A DNA stretch of 64,000 nucleotides, from NCBI RefSeq assembly GCF_003725535.1, contig NZ_RJSF01000048.1, positions 23,280 through 87,279 on the forward strand. Reading direction: 5' to 3'. The stretch's first letter is position 1, and every line of letters starts with the position of its first letter. The stretch is from Nocardioides pocheonensis (lineage in GTDB: Bacteria > Actinomycetota > Actinomycetes > Propionibacteriales > Nocardioidaceae). Both the position numbers and the translations under genes were made by a program. The notes below the pieces were generated by a model. It ran no database searches. It was not told the DNA's origin and was given only the letters and a program-made list of their open reading frames with translations. Of this stretch, positions 49,949-59,325 are shown in pieces.

Positions 49949-50416
49949 ATGTCGACCTCTGCGCCCCTGGACGTCCCCGCCCACCTGTTCGTCTGCATCG
50001 ACCACGCCGGTGTGGCGGTCCCCGACCTGGACGCCGCGATCGAGCTGTACACCACGGCGTTCGGCATGACGCTGGTGCACGAGGAGACCAACGAGGAGCA
50101 GGGGGTCCGCGAGGCGATGATGAGCGTCGGCGGCGACGCCGACCCCACCGGCGCGTGCATCCAGCTGCTCGCACCGCTCAACGAGGAGTCCACGATCGCG
50201 AAGTTCCTGGACCGCTCCGGGCCGGGCCTGCAGCAGCTCGCCTACCGGGTGCGCGACCTCGACGAGGTCTCCTCGATCCTGCGCGAGCGCGGGCTGCGCC
50301 TCCTGTACGACGCACCGCGGCGCGGCACCGCGAACAGCCGGATCAACTTCGTCCACCCCAAGGACGCCGGCGGCGTGCTGGTCGAGCTGGTCGAGCCCTC
50401 CGCAGAGGGGCACTGA
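49949..50416 (+). CDS. Methylmalonyl-CoA epimerase
   Basis: Protein of 155 aa with the family signature [20 protein letters not shown], carrying the metal-ligand His, and [18 protein letters not shown], in which the second ligand His of most epimerases reads Gln-Leu. The C-terminus, [19 protein letters not shown], keeps the Glu ligand. It interconverts (2S)- and (2R)-methylmalonyl-CoA or ethylmalonyl-CoA. Divergent from the thiolase operon and 1 bp before an SDR gene. The start at 49949 fits the family; longer frames add low-complexity sequence. Confidence 0.85.
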   Translation: MSTSAPLDVPAHLFVCIDHAGVAVPDLDAAIELYTTAFGMTLVHEETNEEQGVREAMMSVGGDADPTGACIQLLAPLNEESTIAKFLDRSGPGLQQLAYRVRDLDEVSSILRERGLRLLYDAPRRGTANSRINFVHPKDAGGVLVELVEPSAEGH

Positions 50417-50417
50417 C

Positions 50418-51272
50418 GTGGGCCCGGTGACCGGCGGGCCGACGGGCGCCCTGGTCACCGGCGGCGGCAGGGGTCTCGGCGCCCGCATCGCCGAGCTGCT
50501 CGCCGCGCGCGGTCACGTCGTGCACGTGACCGATCTCGACGGCGACGCCGCCCGCGCGACGGCCGACCGCATCGGTGGGTCGGCGTACTCCTCGGCGCTC
50601 GACGTCCGCGACGCCGAGGCCTGCGAGGCGGCAGCGCGCACGACGGCCGAGCGGGCCGGCCGCCTCGCCGTCTGGGTCAACAACGCAGGAGTCCTCGTCA
50701 CCGGACCGGCGTGGACCAACACCGCCGAGCAGCGGCAGCTGATGCTCGACGTCAACGTCGGCGGTGTCATGAACGGCACCGTCGCGGCGATCGGGCAGAT
50801 GCGCGACCACGGCGGCGGGCACGTGGTGAACATCGCCTCGCTTGCCGGCCTCGTCGCCGTGCCGGGCGAGACGGTGTACTCGGGCACCAAGCACGCGGTG
50901 ATGGGCTTCAGCCTCAGCACCCAGGCGGACCTGCGGCGGGCGAAGGTGCGCGACGTCCGGATCAGCTGCATCTGCCCCGACGGGATCTGGACGCCGATGC
51001 TGCACGACCGGCTCGACGACCCCGAGGCGGCCCTCTCCTTCACCGGGCGCCTGCTCGCGGTCGACGAGGTCGCGGCGGCCGTCGACCGGGTCCTGGACCG
51101 ACCGCGCCAGGTGACCGCCGTGCCGCGGTGGCGGGGGACACAGGTCCGGCTGCTCGACGCGATGCCCGGGCTCGCCGTCCGCGCGCTCCCCCTGGTGGTG
51201 CTCCAGGGCCGGCGCACCCAGCGCCGGCTGCAGCGCAAGGGGCTGCCCGCGCGGCTGCGGGAGCCCCGGTGA
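50418..51272 (+). CDS. Short-chain dehydrogenase/reductase
   Basis: Protein of 284 aa with classical SDR motifs: ALVTGGGRGLGARIAELL, VNNAG in VWVNNAGVLVTG, and YSGTKHAVMGF with Tyr and Lys near residues 155-159. The C-terminal 40 residues are Arg-rich (QGRRTQRRLQRKGLPARLRE), which is unusual. AGAGGGG lies 7 nt before the GTG. It lies between the epimerase and ccr genes, so an acyl-CoA or hydroxyacyl substrate is possible. Confidence 0.86.
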   Translation: MGPVTGGPTGALVTGGGRGLGARIAELLAARGHVVHVTDLDGDAARATADRIGGSAYSSALDVRDAEACEAAARTTAERAGRLAVWVNNAGVLVTGPAWTNTAEQRQLMLDVNVGGVMNGTVAAIGQMRDHGGGHVVNIASLAGLVAVPGETVYSGTKHAVMGFSLSTQADLRRAKVRDVRISCICPDGIWTPMLHDRLDDPEAALSFTGRLLAVDEVAAAVDRVLDRPRQVTAVPRWRGTQVRLLDAMPGLAVRALPLVVLQGRRTQRRLQRKGLPARLREPR

Positions 51273-51379
51273 GAGGGGCCCAGTGAGACGTCGCGCACAC
51301 GAACAACTACAGCAAGCAACCCGTGGGTAACATCCCCGGGCAAGCCGCCAAGACCTTCCATGAAGCCAGGAGCCCTGAC

Positions 51380-52717
51380 GTGCAGCACATCCTCGACGCG
51401 ATCCTCGCCGGCGACACCTCCGCGGAGGACTTCGCCAACCTCGAGCTTCCCGAGTCCTACCGGGCCGCCTTCGTCCGCAAGGACGAGGTCGACATGTTCG
51501 AGGGCATCCCCAGCAAGGAGAAGGACCCGCGCAAGTCGCTGCACGTCGACGAGGTGGCCGTCCCCGAGCTCGGTCCGGGTGAGGCGCTGGTCGCCGTGAT
51601 GGCGAGCGCGATCAACTACAACACCGTCTGGACCTCGATCTTCGAGCCGGTGTCGACCTTCGGGTTCCTCGAGCGCTACGGCCGGATGTCGCCGCTCTCC
51701 AAGCGCCACGACCTGCCCTACCACGTCGTCGGCTCGGACCTGTCCGGCGTGGTCCTCGCGACCGGTGTCGGCGTGCACAACTGGAAGCCCGGCGACCGCG
51801 TCGTCGCGCACTGCCTGTCGGTCGAGCTCGAGGGCCCCGACGGCCACAACGACACGATGCTCGACCCCGAGCAGCGGATCTGGGGCTTCGAGACCAACTT
51901 CGGCGGCCTGGCCGACGTCGCGCTCGTGAAGGCCAACCAGCTCATGCCCAAGCCGGAGCACCTCACCTGGGAGGAGGCCGCCTCCCCCGGGCTGGTCAAC
52001 TGCACGGCGTACCGGCAGCTGGTCAGCAAGAACGGCGGCGACATGAAGCAGGGCGACAACGTCCTGATCTGGGGCGCCTCCGGCGGCCTGGGTGGCTTCG
52101 CGACGCAGTACGCCCTCAACGGTGGTGCCGTGCCGGTGTGCGTGGTCTCCAACGAGGAGAAGGCCGAGATCGCCCGCAAGCTCGGCGCGGAGCTGATCAT
52201 CAACCGCTCCGAGGAGGGCTACAAGTTCTGGAAGGACGAGCACACCCAGGACCCCAAGGAGTGGAAGCGCTTCGGCGCCCGCATCCGTGAGCTGACCGGC
52301 GGCGAGGACATCGACATCGTCTTCGAGCACCCCGGTCGGGAGACCTTCGGGGCGTCGGTGTTCGTGACCCGCAAGGGCGGCACGATCACCACCTGCGCGT
52401 CGACGTCGGGATACATGCACGAGTACGACAACCGGTACCTGTGGATGAACCTCAAGCGGATCATCAGCTCGCACTTCGCCAACTACCGCGAGTCGTGGGA
52501 GGCCAACCGGCTGATCGCCAAGGGCATGATCCACCCGACCCTGTCGAAGACCTACGCCCTCACCGAGGTCGGCCAGGCGACCCTGGACGTCCACCAGAAC
52601 GCCCACCAGGGCAAGGTCGGCGTGCTCTGCCTGGCTCCCGAGGAGGGCCTCGGCGTCCTCGACGAGGAGATGCGGGCCCAGCACATCGACAAGATCAACA
52701 TCTTCCGCGGGCTCTGA
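51380..52717 (+). CDS. ccr: Crotonyl-CoA carboxylase/reductase
   Basis: Medium-chain dehydrogenase of 445 aa, the length of Streptomyces Ccr. It carboxylates and reduces crotonyl-CoA to (2S)-ethylmalonyl-CoA with NADPH and CO2. Highly conserved stretches are ESYRAAFVRKDEVDMFEGI, YNTVWTSIFEP, NVLIWGASGGLGGFATQYAL (NADPH site), DIDIVFEHPGRETFGAS and TTCASTSGYMHEYDNRYLW. The GTG at 51380 was chosen because AGGAG (51368-51372) sits 7 nt upstream and homologues start here; an in-frame GTG at 51323 adds 19 unconserved residues. A terminator follows. Key enzyme of the ethylmalonyl-CoA route. Confidence 0.95.
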   Translation: MQHILDAILAGDTSAEDFANLELPESYRAAFVRKDEVDMFEGIPSKEKDPRKSLHVDEVAVPELGPGEALVAVMASAINYNTVWTSIFEPVSTFGFLERYGRMSPLSKRHDLPYHVVGSDLSGVVLATGVGVHNWKPGDRVVAHCLSVELEGPDGHNDTMLDPEQRIWGFETNFGGLADVALVKANQLMPKPEHLTWEEAASPGLVNCTAYRQLVSKNGGDMKQGDNVLIWGASGGLGGFATQYALNGGAVPVCVVSNEEKAEIARKLGAELIINRSEEGYKFWKDEHTQDPKEWKRFGARIRELTGGEDIDIVFEHPGRETFGASVFVTRKGGTITTCASTSGYMHEYDNRYLWMNLKRIISSHFANYRESWEANRLIAKGMIHPTLSKTYALTEVGQATLDVHQNAHQGKVGVLCLAPEEGLGVLDEEMRAQHIDKINIFRGL

Positions 52718-52746
52718 GGTCGAAGCTCACTCATCACGCAGCACCC

Positions 52747-52793
52747 GAAAAGGGCCGCGAACCCGCTTCCCAGCGGGGCTCGCGGCCCTTTTC
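52747..52793 (+). terminator. Rho-independent terminator after ccr
   Basis: GAAAAGGGCCGCGA (52747-52760) pairs with TCGCGGCCCTTTTC (52780-52793), with an inner stem CCCGCT-TCCC-AGCGGG. The T-run at the 3' side makes it a canonical intrinsic terminator. Confidence 0.88.
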
Positions 52794-52907
52794 GCGCCTC
52801 CGGGAAGATCACACCCCGACCCCGCTTGGGAATCGCCAGCCGGAGCGGGCAGACTGTCGCACGGGACCGGGGAACGAGCCAGCCGCACGCCAATCTGCGA
52901 GGGAAAC

Positions 52908-54248
52908 ATGACTGAAGACCGTGGCCTTTCCATCTTCGACGAGGAGCAGACGGGCGACGAGTCGCCGACGCAGGTCCTCCCGCCGGTCGCGGGCACGCCC
53001 GCCCAGAAGCCCGCCCAGAAGCCCGCCCAGAAGCCCGCCCAGAAGCCGGCCCAGGAGCCGGCCCGGCCCGCCGACGAGAAGCAGGCCGAGCAGCAGGAGC
53101 CCCCCGCCCCGCAGACCGCCCAGCAGCCCGCCGCCACGCCGGCAGCCACCCCCGCAGCCACCCCCGCGGCCACCGCCCGCCCCGCGGAGCAGGCTGCGCG
53201 CCCGGCCGCGGGCCCGAACCTCCCGCTGGTGCGCCGCGGCGGCTACGACAAGGACGCGGTCGACCGCCACCTGCGCACGGTCGCCGCCGAGAAGGCCGGC
53301 CTGATCGCGAGCCTCCAGGAGGCCCAGGGCAAGCTCAAGGTCCTCGAGGCCCAGGTCTCCGACATGCGCGAGCGGCTCGCGGAGAACGAGAAGCCGTCGT
53401 ACGCCGGCCTCGGCGGCAAGGCCAGCGAGATGCTCCGGCTCGCCGAGGAGCAGGCCGAGGACGTGCTGCACCAGGCCACGCTGCAGGCCGCCGAGGTCCG
53501 CAAGCAGGCCGAGCGCGACGCCGCGGCGATCAAGGCCAAGGCTGCCAGCGACGCCGATGACATGCGCCTCGTGCAGCTCGGCGAGCTCGACGAGCTCCGC
53601 GCCCGCACGATGGCCGACCTGGACGCCGAGCGCCGCCGGCTGAAGGCGGACGCCGAGGACCAGCTCGCCGCGGCCCGGCGTGAGGCCGACCAGCTGCGCC
53701 TGGCGGCCGAGCAGGAGACCACCGCGGCTCGCACCGGCGCCGTCCGCGAGGCCGAGCAGCTCCGCGCCTCCGTGGACCGTGAGGTCCAGGAGGCCCGGCG
53801 TGCGCTCGCCGTCGAGCGCGAGCGCCTGGCCCGCGAGGCCGCCGAGCACCACGCCACGTCGACGGCGGAGACCCAGCGGCTGGTCCAGGAGGCCGAGGCC
53901 CGCGCGAACGCCGCGGAGGACCGCGCCCGCGAGAGCACCAACGCCGCCAACGAGCGCCGCGAGACCGCCGAGGCCGAGGCCGAGGCACTGCTGTCCAAGG
54001 CACGCCGCGAGGCCGAGCAGATGGTCAGCACGGCGAAGAAGGACGCGGAGAGCCTGCGCAGCCAGGGCCACGCCGACGCCGAGCGCGAGCTCGCCGCGAT
54101 CAAGGCCGAGGTCGACCGGGTGTCGAAGCGGCGCGACGGCATCGTGGCCCAGCTCGCCGCGCTCAAGGACGTCGTGTCGAGCTTCGCCCAGGACGAGGAC
54201 GAGTCTCCCGCGGCCGAGACGACCGATCCCGCCGACGCCGAGGCGTAG
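52908..54248 (+). CDS. Long coiled-coil protein with Pro/Ala repeat region (DivIVA/Scy/FilP-like)
   Basis: Protein of 446 aa. Residues 1-105 are disordered and Pro/Ala-rich with five PAQK/PAQE tetrapeptides (residues about 31-50) and ATPA repeats. GGYDKDAVDRHLRTVAAEKA near residue 112 is a DivIVA-like N-terminal motif. Residues about 120-425 are an almost unbroken coiled coil rich in Ala, Glu and Arg. Such proteins organise polar growth, chromosome or cell-wall assembly in actinobacteria. No membrane helix. The ATG follows GCGAGGGAAAC. An AI-2E-type permease gene begins 17 bp downstream. Confidence 0.83.
   Translation: MTEDRGLSIFDEEQTGDESPTQVLPPVAGTPAQKPAQKPAQKPAQKPAQEPARPADEKQAEQQEPPAPQTAQQPAATPAATPAATPAATARPAEQAARPAAGPNLPLVRRGGYDKDAVDRHLRTVAAEKAGLIASLQEAQGKLKVLEAQVSDMRERLAENEKPSYAGLGGKASEMLRLAEEQAEDVLHQATLQAAEVRKQAERDAAAIKAKAASDADDMRLVQLGELDELRARTMADLDAERRRLKADAEDQLAAARREADQLRLAAEQETTAARTGAVREAEQLRASVDREVQEARRALAVERERLAREAAEHHATSTAETQRLVQEAEARANAAEDRARESTNAANERRETAEAEAEALLSKARREAEQMVSTAKKDAESLRSQGHADAERELAAIKAEVDRVSKRRDGIVAQLAALKDVVSSFAQDEDESPAAETTDPADAEA
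52998..53057 (+). repeat. 12-bp in-frame tandem repeat
   Basis: Four exact copies of CCCGCCCAGAAG (52998-53045) and a variant fifth unit, coding PAQK repeats in the coiled-coil protein. Copy number may vary between strains by slippage. Confidence 0.85.
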
Positions 54249-54265
54249 TTCGGTAGGTTCCCGGC

Positions 54266-55384
54266 ATGACCGATGAGTCCGTGCCGGAGTCCGACACCGC
54301 GCTCGACGACGCACCCGCCGCCGAGACCGAGTCGCCGTACGGCGAACCCGGGCCGCCGCTCGAGCACACCCCGTTCTACGTGGGCCTGCTCGGTGGCCTG
54401 GGCCTCGGCGTGGCGTACTGGCTCGCCACCCGGTTCCTGGAGATCGGCTCGGTCCTGATCCTCGTGCTGGTGGCGATGTTCCTCGCCGCGGGGCTCAACC
54501 CGATCGTCGAGTACTTCATGGGCCACGGGCTCAAGCGGCCGTGGGCACTGCTGGTGGTGATCGCCGGCGTGCTGGTCACGCTCGCGCTGTTCGTGCTCGC
54601 GATCGTCCCGGTGGTCACCGACCAGGTGAACACGATCACCGACAACGCCCCGGACTGGCTCGACCAGCTCACCCACAACAGGCAGATCCAGAACCTCAAC
54701 GACCGGTACGACATCGTCACCAAGGCCAAGGACTACATCGCGTCCGGCGATCTCGCCAAGGCGGCCTTCGGCGGCGCCCTGAACGCCGGCCTGAAGGTGC
54801 TCTCGCTGCTCGGCAACATCTTCGTGGTGATCGTCCTGACGCTGTACTTCCTGGCGTCGCTGCCCACGATGAAGCGGGCGCTCTACCAGCTCGCGCCGGC
54901 CTCGCGCCGCGACCGGGTCAGCAAGCTCGGCGACCAGATCGTGCGCGGCGTCGGCGGCTACGTCTCGGGCGCGTTCGTGATCGCGATGTGCGCAGGCCTG
55001 AGCACGCTCGTGTTCCTGCTCATCGTCGGCCTCGGCGAGTACGCCGTGGCGCTCGCCCTCGTGGTCGCGATCCTCGACGTGATCCCGATGATCGGCGCGA
55101 CGCTGGGCGCGATCATCGTCTGCGCCATCGCCTTCGCCACCGACCCGAAGGTCGGCATCATCAGCATCATCTTCTACGTCGCCTACCAACAGATCGAGAA
55201 CTACGTGATCTACCCCCGGGTGATGTCGCGGTCCGTGGAGATCCCGGGCGCGCTGACCGTGATCGCCGCCCTGATCGGTGCCGCCCTGCTCGGCGTCGTC
55301 GGCGCCCTGCTGGCGATCCCGACCGCCGCCGCGATCCTGCTGATCGTGCGCGAGGTGTGGGTGCGGCGGCAGGACGCGCGCTAG
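54266..55384 (+). CDS. AI-2E-family permease (PerM-like)
   Basis: Membrane protein of 372 aa. After a 38-residue acidic lead, about eight helices follow, with the family signature block EYAVALALVVAILDVIPMIG and GAIIVCAIAFATDPKVGI, then YQQIENYVIYPRVMS. Some members transport autoinducer-2 or act as Na+/H+ antiporters; the substrate here is unknown. TAGGTT ends 6 nt before the ATG (leaderless). The gene at 55419 is convergent. Confidence 0.87.
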   Translation: MTDESVPESDTALDDAPAAETESPYGEPGPPLEHTPFYVGLLGGLGLGVAYWLATRFLEIGSVLILVLVAMFLAAGLNPIVEYFMGHGLKRPWALLVVIAGVLVTLALFVLAIVPVVTDQVNTITDNAPDWLDQLTHNRQIQNLNDRYDIVTKAKDYIASGDLAKAAFGGALNAGLKVLSLLGNIFVVIVLTLYFLASLPTMKRALYQLAPASRRDRVSKLGDQIVRGVGGYVSGAFVIAMCAGLSTLVFLLIVGLGEYAVALALVVAILDVIPMIGATLGAIIVCAIAFATDPKVGIISIIFYVAYQQIENYVIYPRVMSRSVEIPGALTVIAALIGAALLGVVGALLAIPTAAAILLIVREVWVRRQDAR

Positions 55385-55418
55385 TCCCGGCGTCCCGCCG
55401 GGAGGCGGACGGTCGGGC

Positions 55419-56399
55419 TCACCCCGCGGCGGGCACCGGCTCGACGACCGGCTCCGCGGGGTCGACGTGCACGTGGCTCTCGCCGGCCTTCACGACCACC
55501 ACGCCGGCGACCACGAGCACGCCACCGACGGCCTGGAGCCAGCCCGGGAGCTGGTCGAGCAGCGCCCAGGCGAACAGCAGGCCGGCGAGCACCTCGAGCA
55601 GCCCGACGAAGGACGCCAGCCGCGGGCCCAGCCGGCGCGAGGCCGCGATGCCGCTCACGTAGGCGACCGCGGCCGTGACGACCCCGAGCGCGGCGACGGG
55701 CAGCCAGAAGGGCACCTGCGAGGCGCCGTACCGCACGCCTGACGTGCTCGCGTCCAGCGGCACCGCTCCGACCAGGCCGAGCAGCACGAGGGCCACGGTG
55801 GCCAGGACAAGCCCGGCGGCCGCGAGGACGATCGGGGGCAGGTCGCTCTCGCCCGCCGAGATCACGAAGTAGACCGCCGCACCGACCATCGCCACCAGGG
55901 CCCAGACCACCCCGACGGCGCTGAGGTCGGCGCCCGAGAGCAGGTCGAGCACCAGCACCAGGCCGGCCGCGGCGATGACGGCGCCGACCAGCGTGAGCCG
56001 GCCGGGCCGGTGGCCGTGCCGCAGCCACATCCACACCACGACGGCCACCGGGGCGGTGTACTCGATCAGCAGCGCCACGCCGACGTCCATGTGCCGGACC
56101 GCGTTGAAGTAGGCGAACTGCGCGCCGCCGACCGCGAACACGCCGTACGAGACCACCAGGGGCAGCTGCGCGCGCAGCCGCTGCCACCGGCCGTCCAGGG
56201 CGACCCAGGCGGGTGCCAGCAGGACCAGCGCGGCGACGCCGACGCGCGCCACCACCGCTCCCCCGGCGCTCCACCCCGCGTCCATGAGGCCGCTGGCCAG
56301 CGACCCGGACAGCCCGAACGACGCCGCGGAGAGGACCGCGAACCAGAGTCCGGCCGCGCGCACCGACCGCACCGCGGTGTCATGAGTCAAGGTGTCCAT
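55419..56399 (-). CDS. EamA/DMT-family transporter
   Basis: Membrane protein of 326 aa with ten helices in two EamA repeats (LWFAVLSAASFGLSGSLASG at the start, LVATVALVLLG-like second half) and an acidic C-terminal tail of 25 residues (HVHVDPAEPVVEPVPAAG). RhtA-like amino-acid or metabolite exporters share this layout. It is divergent from a CGNR regulator 38 bp away, which may control it. Confidence 0.86.
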   Translation of the reverse strand: MDTLTHDTAVRSVRAAGLWFAVLSAASFGLSGSLASGLMDAGWSAGGAVVARVGVAALVLLAPAWVALDGRWQRLRAQLPLVVSYGVFAVGGAQFAYFNAVRHMDVGVALLIEYTAPVAVVVWMWLRHGHRPGRLTLVGAVIAAAGLVLVLDLLSGADLSAVGVVWALVAMVGAAVYFVISAGESDLPPIVLAAAGLVLATVALVLLGLVGAVPLDASTSGVRYGASQVPFWLPVAALGVVTAAVAYVSGIAASRRLGPRLASFVGLLEVLAGLLFAWALLDQLPGWLQAVGGVLVVAGVVVVKAGESHVHVDPAEPVVEPVPAAG

Positions 56400-56437
56400 G
56401 ATTCATGACAGTATGTGGGGTGCGGTAATGTGTCAAC

Positions 56438-56974
56438 GTGATTTTCGCCCATGACACCGAAGCCGCCCTGCTCGCCGCGGTGGAGCTGGCGAACTCCGGG
56501 CTCGAGCCGGACACGCTGACCACGGTGGCCGAGCTGGACCGGTACTTCGAGAAGTACGTCTACACCGGCGCCCACACCCGCACGCGAGCGGAGCTCGAGT
56601 CGGTCCGGGCGCTCCGCGCACCGTTGCGGAGGCTGTTCACCTCCACCCGCGACGAGGCCGTGCAGACGGTGAACCGGATGCTCGCCGACGCGCAGGCGCT
56701 CCCCCAGTTGGTCCGGCACGGCGACGTCGACTGGCACATCCACGCGATCGGGCCGGACGCTCCCCTGGACACGCGGATCGTCGTGGAGACCGCGATGGCG
56801 ATGGTCGACGTGATCCGCGCCGACGAGATGTCGCGGTTCGCCGTGTGCGCCGACGACGACTGCGAGGGCGTGGTGCTCGACCTCTCCCGCAACCGCTCGC
56901 GGAAGTTCTGCTCGGTCGCGTGCGGCAACCGCAACGCCGTCGCGGCGTACCGGTCGCGGCGCCGCGGCGCCTAG
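56438..56974 (+). CDS. CGNR zinc-finger protein, probable transcriptional regulator
   Basis: Protein of 178 aa. The N-terminal ABATE-like stress domain covers residues 1-125. The C-terminal zinc finger is FAVCADDDCEGVVLD, then FCSVACGNRNAVAAYRSRRR, with the CGNR signature and four Cys. TAATGT ends 6 nt before the GTG (leaderless). Divergent from the EamA exporter, its likely target. The last 4 bp overlap the convergent esterase gene. Confidence 0.88.
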   Translation: MIFAHDTEAALLAAVELANSGLEPDTLTTVAELDRYFEKYVYTGAHTRTRAELESVRALRAPLRRLFTSTRDEAVQTVNRMLADAQALPQLVRHGDVDWHIHAIGPDAPLDTRIVVETAMAMVDVIRADEMSRFAVCADDDCEGVVLDLSRNRSRKFCSVACGNRNAVAAYRSRRRGA

Positions 56975-57765
56975 GGCGCGGAGGGCCCCTGGTCGGCGAA
57001 GCGGCGGAGCACCTCGACGAAGACCTCGGGCTGCTCGGAGTGCACCCAGTGTCCGGCGTTCTTGATCGTCACCCGGCGGTTGTGCGGGAACCACCCGTCC
57101 ATGGCCGGCGCGTAGTCGTCGCGCACGTAGTCCGACCGCGCGCCGGCGATCCACAGCACCGGCCCGTCGTACGCCGCCAGGCCCGCGAGCCGCTCCTCGG
57201 GCCACCCGCTGACCTCGGCGAGGTCCGCGCCGAGCACGTCGAGGTTCATCTGCCAGCGCCAGGAGCCGCCGTCGCGGCGCAGGTTCTGCAGCAGGAAGCT
57301 GCGCACCGTCGGGCTCGGGACCGCCTCCTCGAGCGCCTCCTCGGCGTCCGTGCGCTGGGAGAGCGCGTCGAGGTCCAGGGCCTGCATCGCCTCGATGTAG
57401 CGGGCGAACTCGCTGACCTTGCCGTAGCCGACGGGTGACACGTCGACCACGCAGAGCCGGGCCACCAGCTCCGGGTGGCGCAGCGCCAGCACCATCGCGA
57501 CCTTGCCGCCCATCGAGTGGCCGACCAGGACCACCGGGTCCTCGGGGGACAGCAGCTCGGCCACCTGGTCCGCGATCGCGAGGAAGTCGAAGTGTCGGTG
57601 CCAGGGCGAGCGGCCGTGGTGCGGGAGGTCGACGAGCAGCACGCGGTGGTCGGTGGCGAGCGCCTTGGCGATCTGCGTCCAGTTCTTGCCCTGCCCGAAC
57701 AGCCCGTGCAGGAAGACGATGCGGGAGCCGTGGTCGCCGTACGAGGTCGTGTGGAGGGCGGTCAC
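56971..57765 (-). CDS. Alpha/beta hydrolase (YbfF-like esterase)
   Basis: Protein of 264 aa. Oxyanion motif FLHGLFGQGKNW, nucleophile elbow GHSMGGKVAM (Ser near residue 97), then an Asp in VLWIAGARSDYV and His in KNAGHWVHSEQPE. DLPHHGRSPWH is typical of YbfF and menaquinone-type hydrolases. It probably acts on a thioester or short ester. The convergent CGNR gene overlaps its 3' end by 4 bp. Confidence 0.87.
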   Translation of the reverse strand: MTALHTTSYGDHGSRIVFLHGLFGQGKNWTQIAKALATDHRVLLVDLPHHGRSPWHRHFDFLAIADQVAELLSPEDPVVLVGHSMGGKVAMVLALRHPELVARLCVVDVSPVGYGKVSEFARYIEAMQALDLDALSQRTDAEEALEEAVPSPTVRSFLLQNLRRDGGSWRWQMNLDVLGADLAEVSGWPEERLAGLAAYDGPVLWIAGARSDYVRDDYAPAMDGWFPHNRRVTIKNAGHWVHSEQPEVFVEVLRRFADQGPSAP

Positions 57766-57810
57766 GGGGTCAAGTCTCCCAGCCTCTCTGGGGTCCGGTC
57801 GCTCGCAGCC

Positions 57811-58575
57811 CTAGAAATCGAACATGTCCCCGATGCCGTCGAAGATCGAGCCGATGCCGTCGCCGACCCCCTCGCCGAGGGCGCCCAGCCCCTCGCCGAC
57901 GCCGCCGGCCAGGGCACCGAGGCCGTCGCCCAGACCCTCGAACATGAAGCCCATGAAGATCCAGTCCAGCGGGCCGAAGCCGCCGAAGTAGCCGCGCGCA
58001 TAGGGCTGGTACGCCGGCCCGCCCTGCCAGTAGGGCACCCGGCGTGAGCCGACCATCACCTTGCGGACGTCGGGCTCGGCACCCGCACGGACCCGCTCGG
58101 CGTCGAGCGCGCAGGCCGGCACGTCGCGCAGGGTGCCGCCCGGCGGGGTGTACGGCACGTCGGCGACGGACATCCCGTGGCGCGGGTCGAAGAAGCACGG
58201 AGGCCGCCTCGTGGGCAGCGGCTCGCCGGCGACCCGCGCGCGCACGCACGCCATCGCGTAGCGGCCGTCCTCGAGGATCTCGGTGACGTGCTTGACGTCC
58301 TCGGGCTGCGCCATCCGGTCGGCCGCCGCCTTCGCGGACTCGTAGGCGTCGAGCGCGCGCTGGTAGTCGGCGCGCTGGCCGTCGTCGAGCGGTCGTCCGG
58401 CCAGCTCGAGGTCGAGGCGCTGGAGCTCCTCACCGAGCGCGGTGACGTCCTCGAAGGCCAGCTTCTTCACCGGCTCGAGCGCGGCCGCCTTGCGCTCGAG
58501 CGCCTTGCGCTGGTTGCTGCGGACGACGAGCCAGACGACGAGGGCGCCGACGGCCAGCACGACGAGGAGACCCAT
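57811..58575 (-). CDS. Uncharacterised membrane-anchored protein with Gly-rich tail
   Basis: Protein of 254 aa with one N-terminal membrane helix (GLLVVLAVGALVVWLVV), a helical region with coiled-coil character (ALERKAAALEPVKKL, then residues to about 100), a domain with conserved PPCFFDPRHG and a Gly-rich C-terminus (FGGFGPLDWIFMGFMFEG, then repeated GxGxLGEG-type units). Four Cys are scattered. TAGGCT ends 6 nt before the ATG (leaderless). Function unknown; the tail may be an amphipathic membrane-binding segment. Confidence 0.72.
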   Translation of the reverse strand: MGLLVVLAVGALVVWLVVRSNQRKALERKAAALEPVKKLAFEDVTALGEELQRLDLELAGRPLDDGQRADYQRALDAYESAKAAADRMAQPEDVKHVTEILEDGRYAMACVRARVAGEPLPTRRPPCFFDPRHGMSVADVPYTPPGGTLRDVPACALDAERVRAGAEPDVRKVMVGSRRVPYWQGGPAYQPYARGYFGGFGPLDWIFMGFMFEGLGDGLGALAGGVGEGLGALGEGVGDGIGSIFDGIGDMFDF

Positions 58576-58625
58576 GGCGCCAGCCTACGGGGGCGATGGG
58601 AGCCGCAGTCGTCGGCCGCGGGCAC

Positions 58626-59195
58626 TCACGCAGCCGGCCGCAACCCGGCGCGGAGAGCGGCTTCCGCGGCGATCGTGAACGACCGGTTGACCTCCTCGGC
58701 CGAGGCGCTCGGGTCCGACTCCAGCCAGGTGCGGACCGCGGTGATCAGCATGCCGGCGACCATCGCGGCGAGCAGCGGCACCGGGACCCGGGTGGGCGTC
58801 GGCGGGAGCCGGGGCTCGAGCCGCTCGACGAACATCGCGGTCAGCTCGACCTGCAGGGCGTCGAAGAACATGCTGAGCCGGCCGTGCGTCATCGAGTGGC
58901 GCAGGTTCCGGCCGTCCGCGACGTGGTGGAAGAGCGCCAGGCTCGGCGCGAGGGTGTTCGTCGCGCTCGGAGGCCCGGGCTCGAGGGTGCCCACCATCCG
59001 CCGGACGCCCTGGACCATGAGGTCGTCCTTGTCGGTGAAGTGCGCGTAGAACGTCGAGCGGCCCACGTTGGCGCGGTCGGTGATCTCCTGGACGCTGATC
59101 GCGCTGTAGCGCTTCTCGCGCATGAGCTCGGCCAGCGCCTCGATCAGCTGCTGCCGGGTGCGCTGCGAGCGCCGGTCGGTGCTCTCCTGTCGCAT
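58626..59195 (-). CDS. TetR-family repressor of an ABC transporter
   Basis: Protein of 189 aa. The HTH covers residues 7-54 (RTRQQLIEALAELMREKRYS, then ANVGRSTFYAHFTDKDDLMV). The start at 59195 was chosen because GGAGGAGCG sits directly before it; the longer frame to 59231 adds only Gly/Ala-rich residues. It is divergent from an ABC transporter, and the gap contains three inverted repeats. Confidence 0.88.
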   Translation of the reverse strand: MRQESTDRRSQRTRQQLIEALAELMREKRYSAISVQEITDRANVGRSTFYAHFTDKDDLMVQGVRRMVGTLEPGPPSATNTLAPSLALFHHVADGRNLRHSMTHGRLSMFFDALQVELTAMFVERLEPRLPPTPTRVPVPLLAAMVAGMLITAVRTWLESDPSASAEEVNRSFTIAAEAALRAGLRPAA

Positions 59196-59233
59196 CGCTC
59201 CTCCGTCCGCGGCGCCTCCAGGACCGTCCATTT

Positions 59234-59268
59234 CCGGGACAATCCCGGGCCGGTGTCCGGTACCGGAC
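59234..59268. promoter_or_regulatory. Two inverted repeats in the TetR/ABC intergenic region
   Basis: CCGGGA-CAA-TCCCGG at 59234-59248 and the perfect palindrome GTCCGGTACCGGAC at 59255-59268. They lie upstream of the TetR start and could serve as further repressor sites or a hairpin in the TetR leader. Confidence 0.4.
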
Positions 59269-59325
59269 GCCGACGGCGGATCTGTGCCTTGACCTGCGCC
59301 CGCACTCCGGGACGATACTCCGTTT

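Noticed and set aside
51323..51379. Upstream GTG start for ccr
   Set aside because: It adds 19 residues absent from homologues. AGGAG is placed correctly only for GTG 51380.
52998..53057. CRISPR-like or regulatory repeat
   Set aside because: The 12-bp units are contiguous and in frame, coding PAQK repeats in a disordered protein region.
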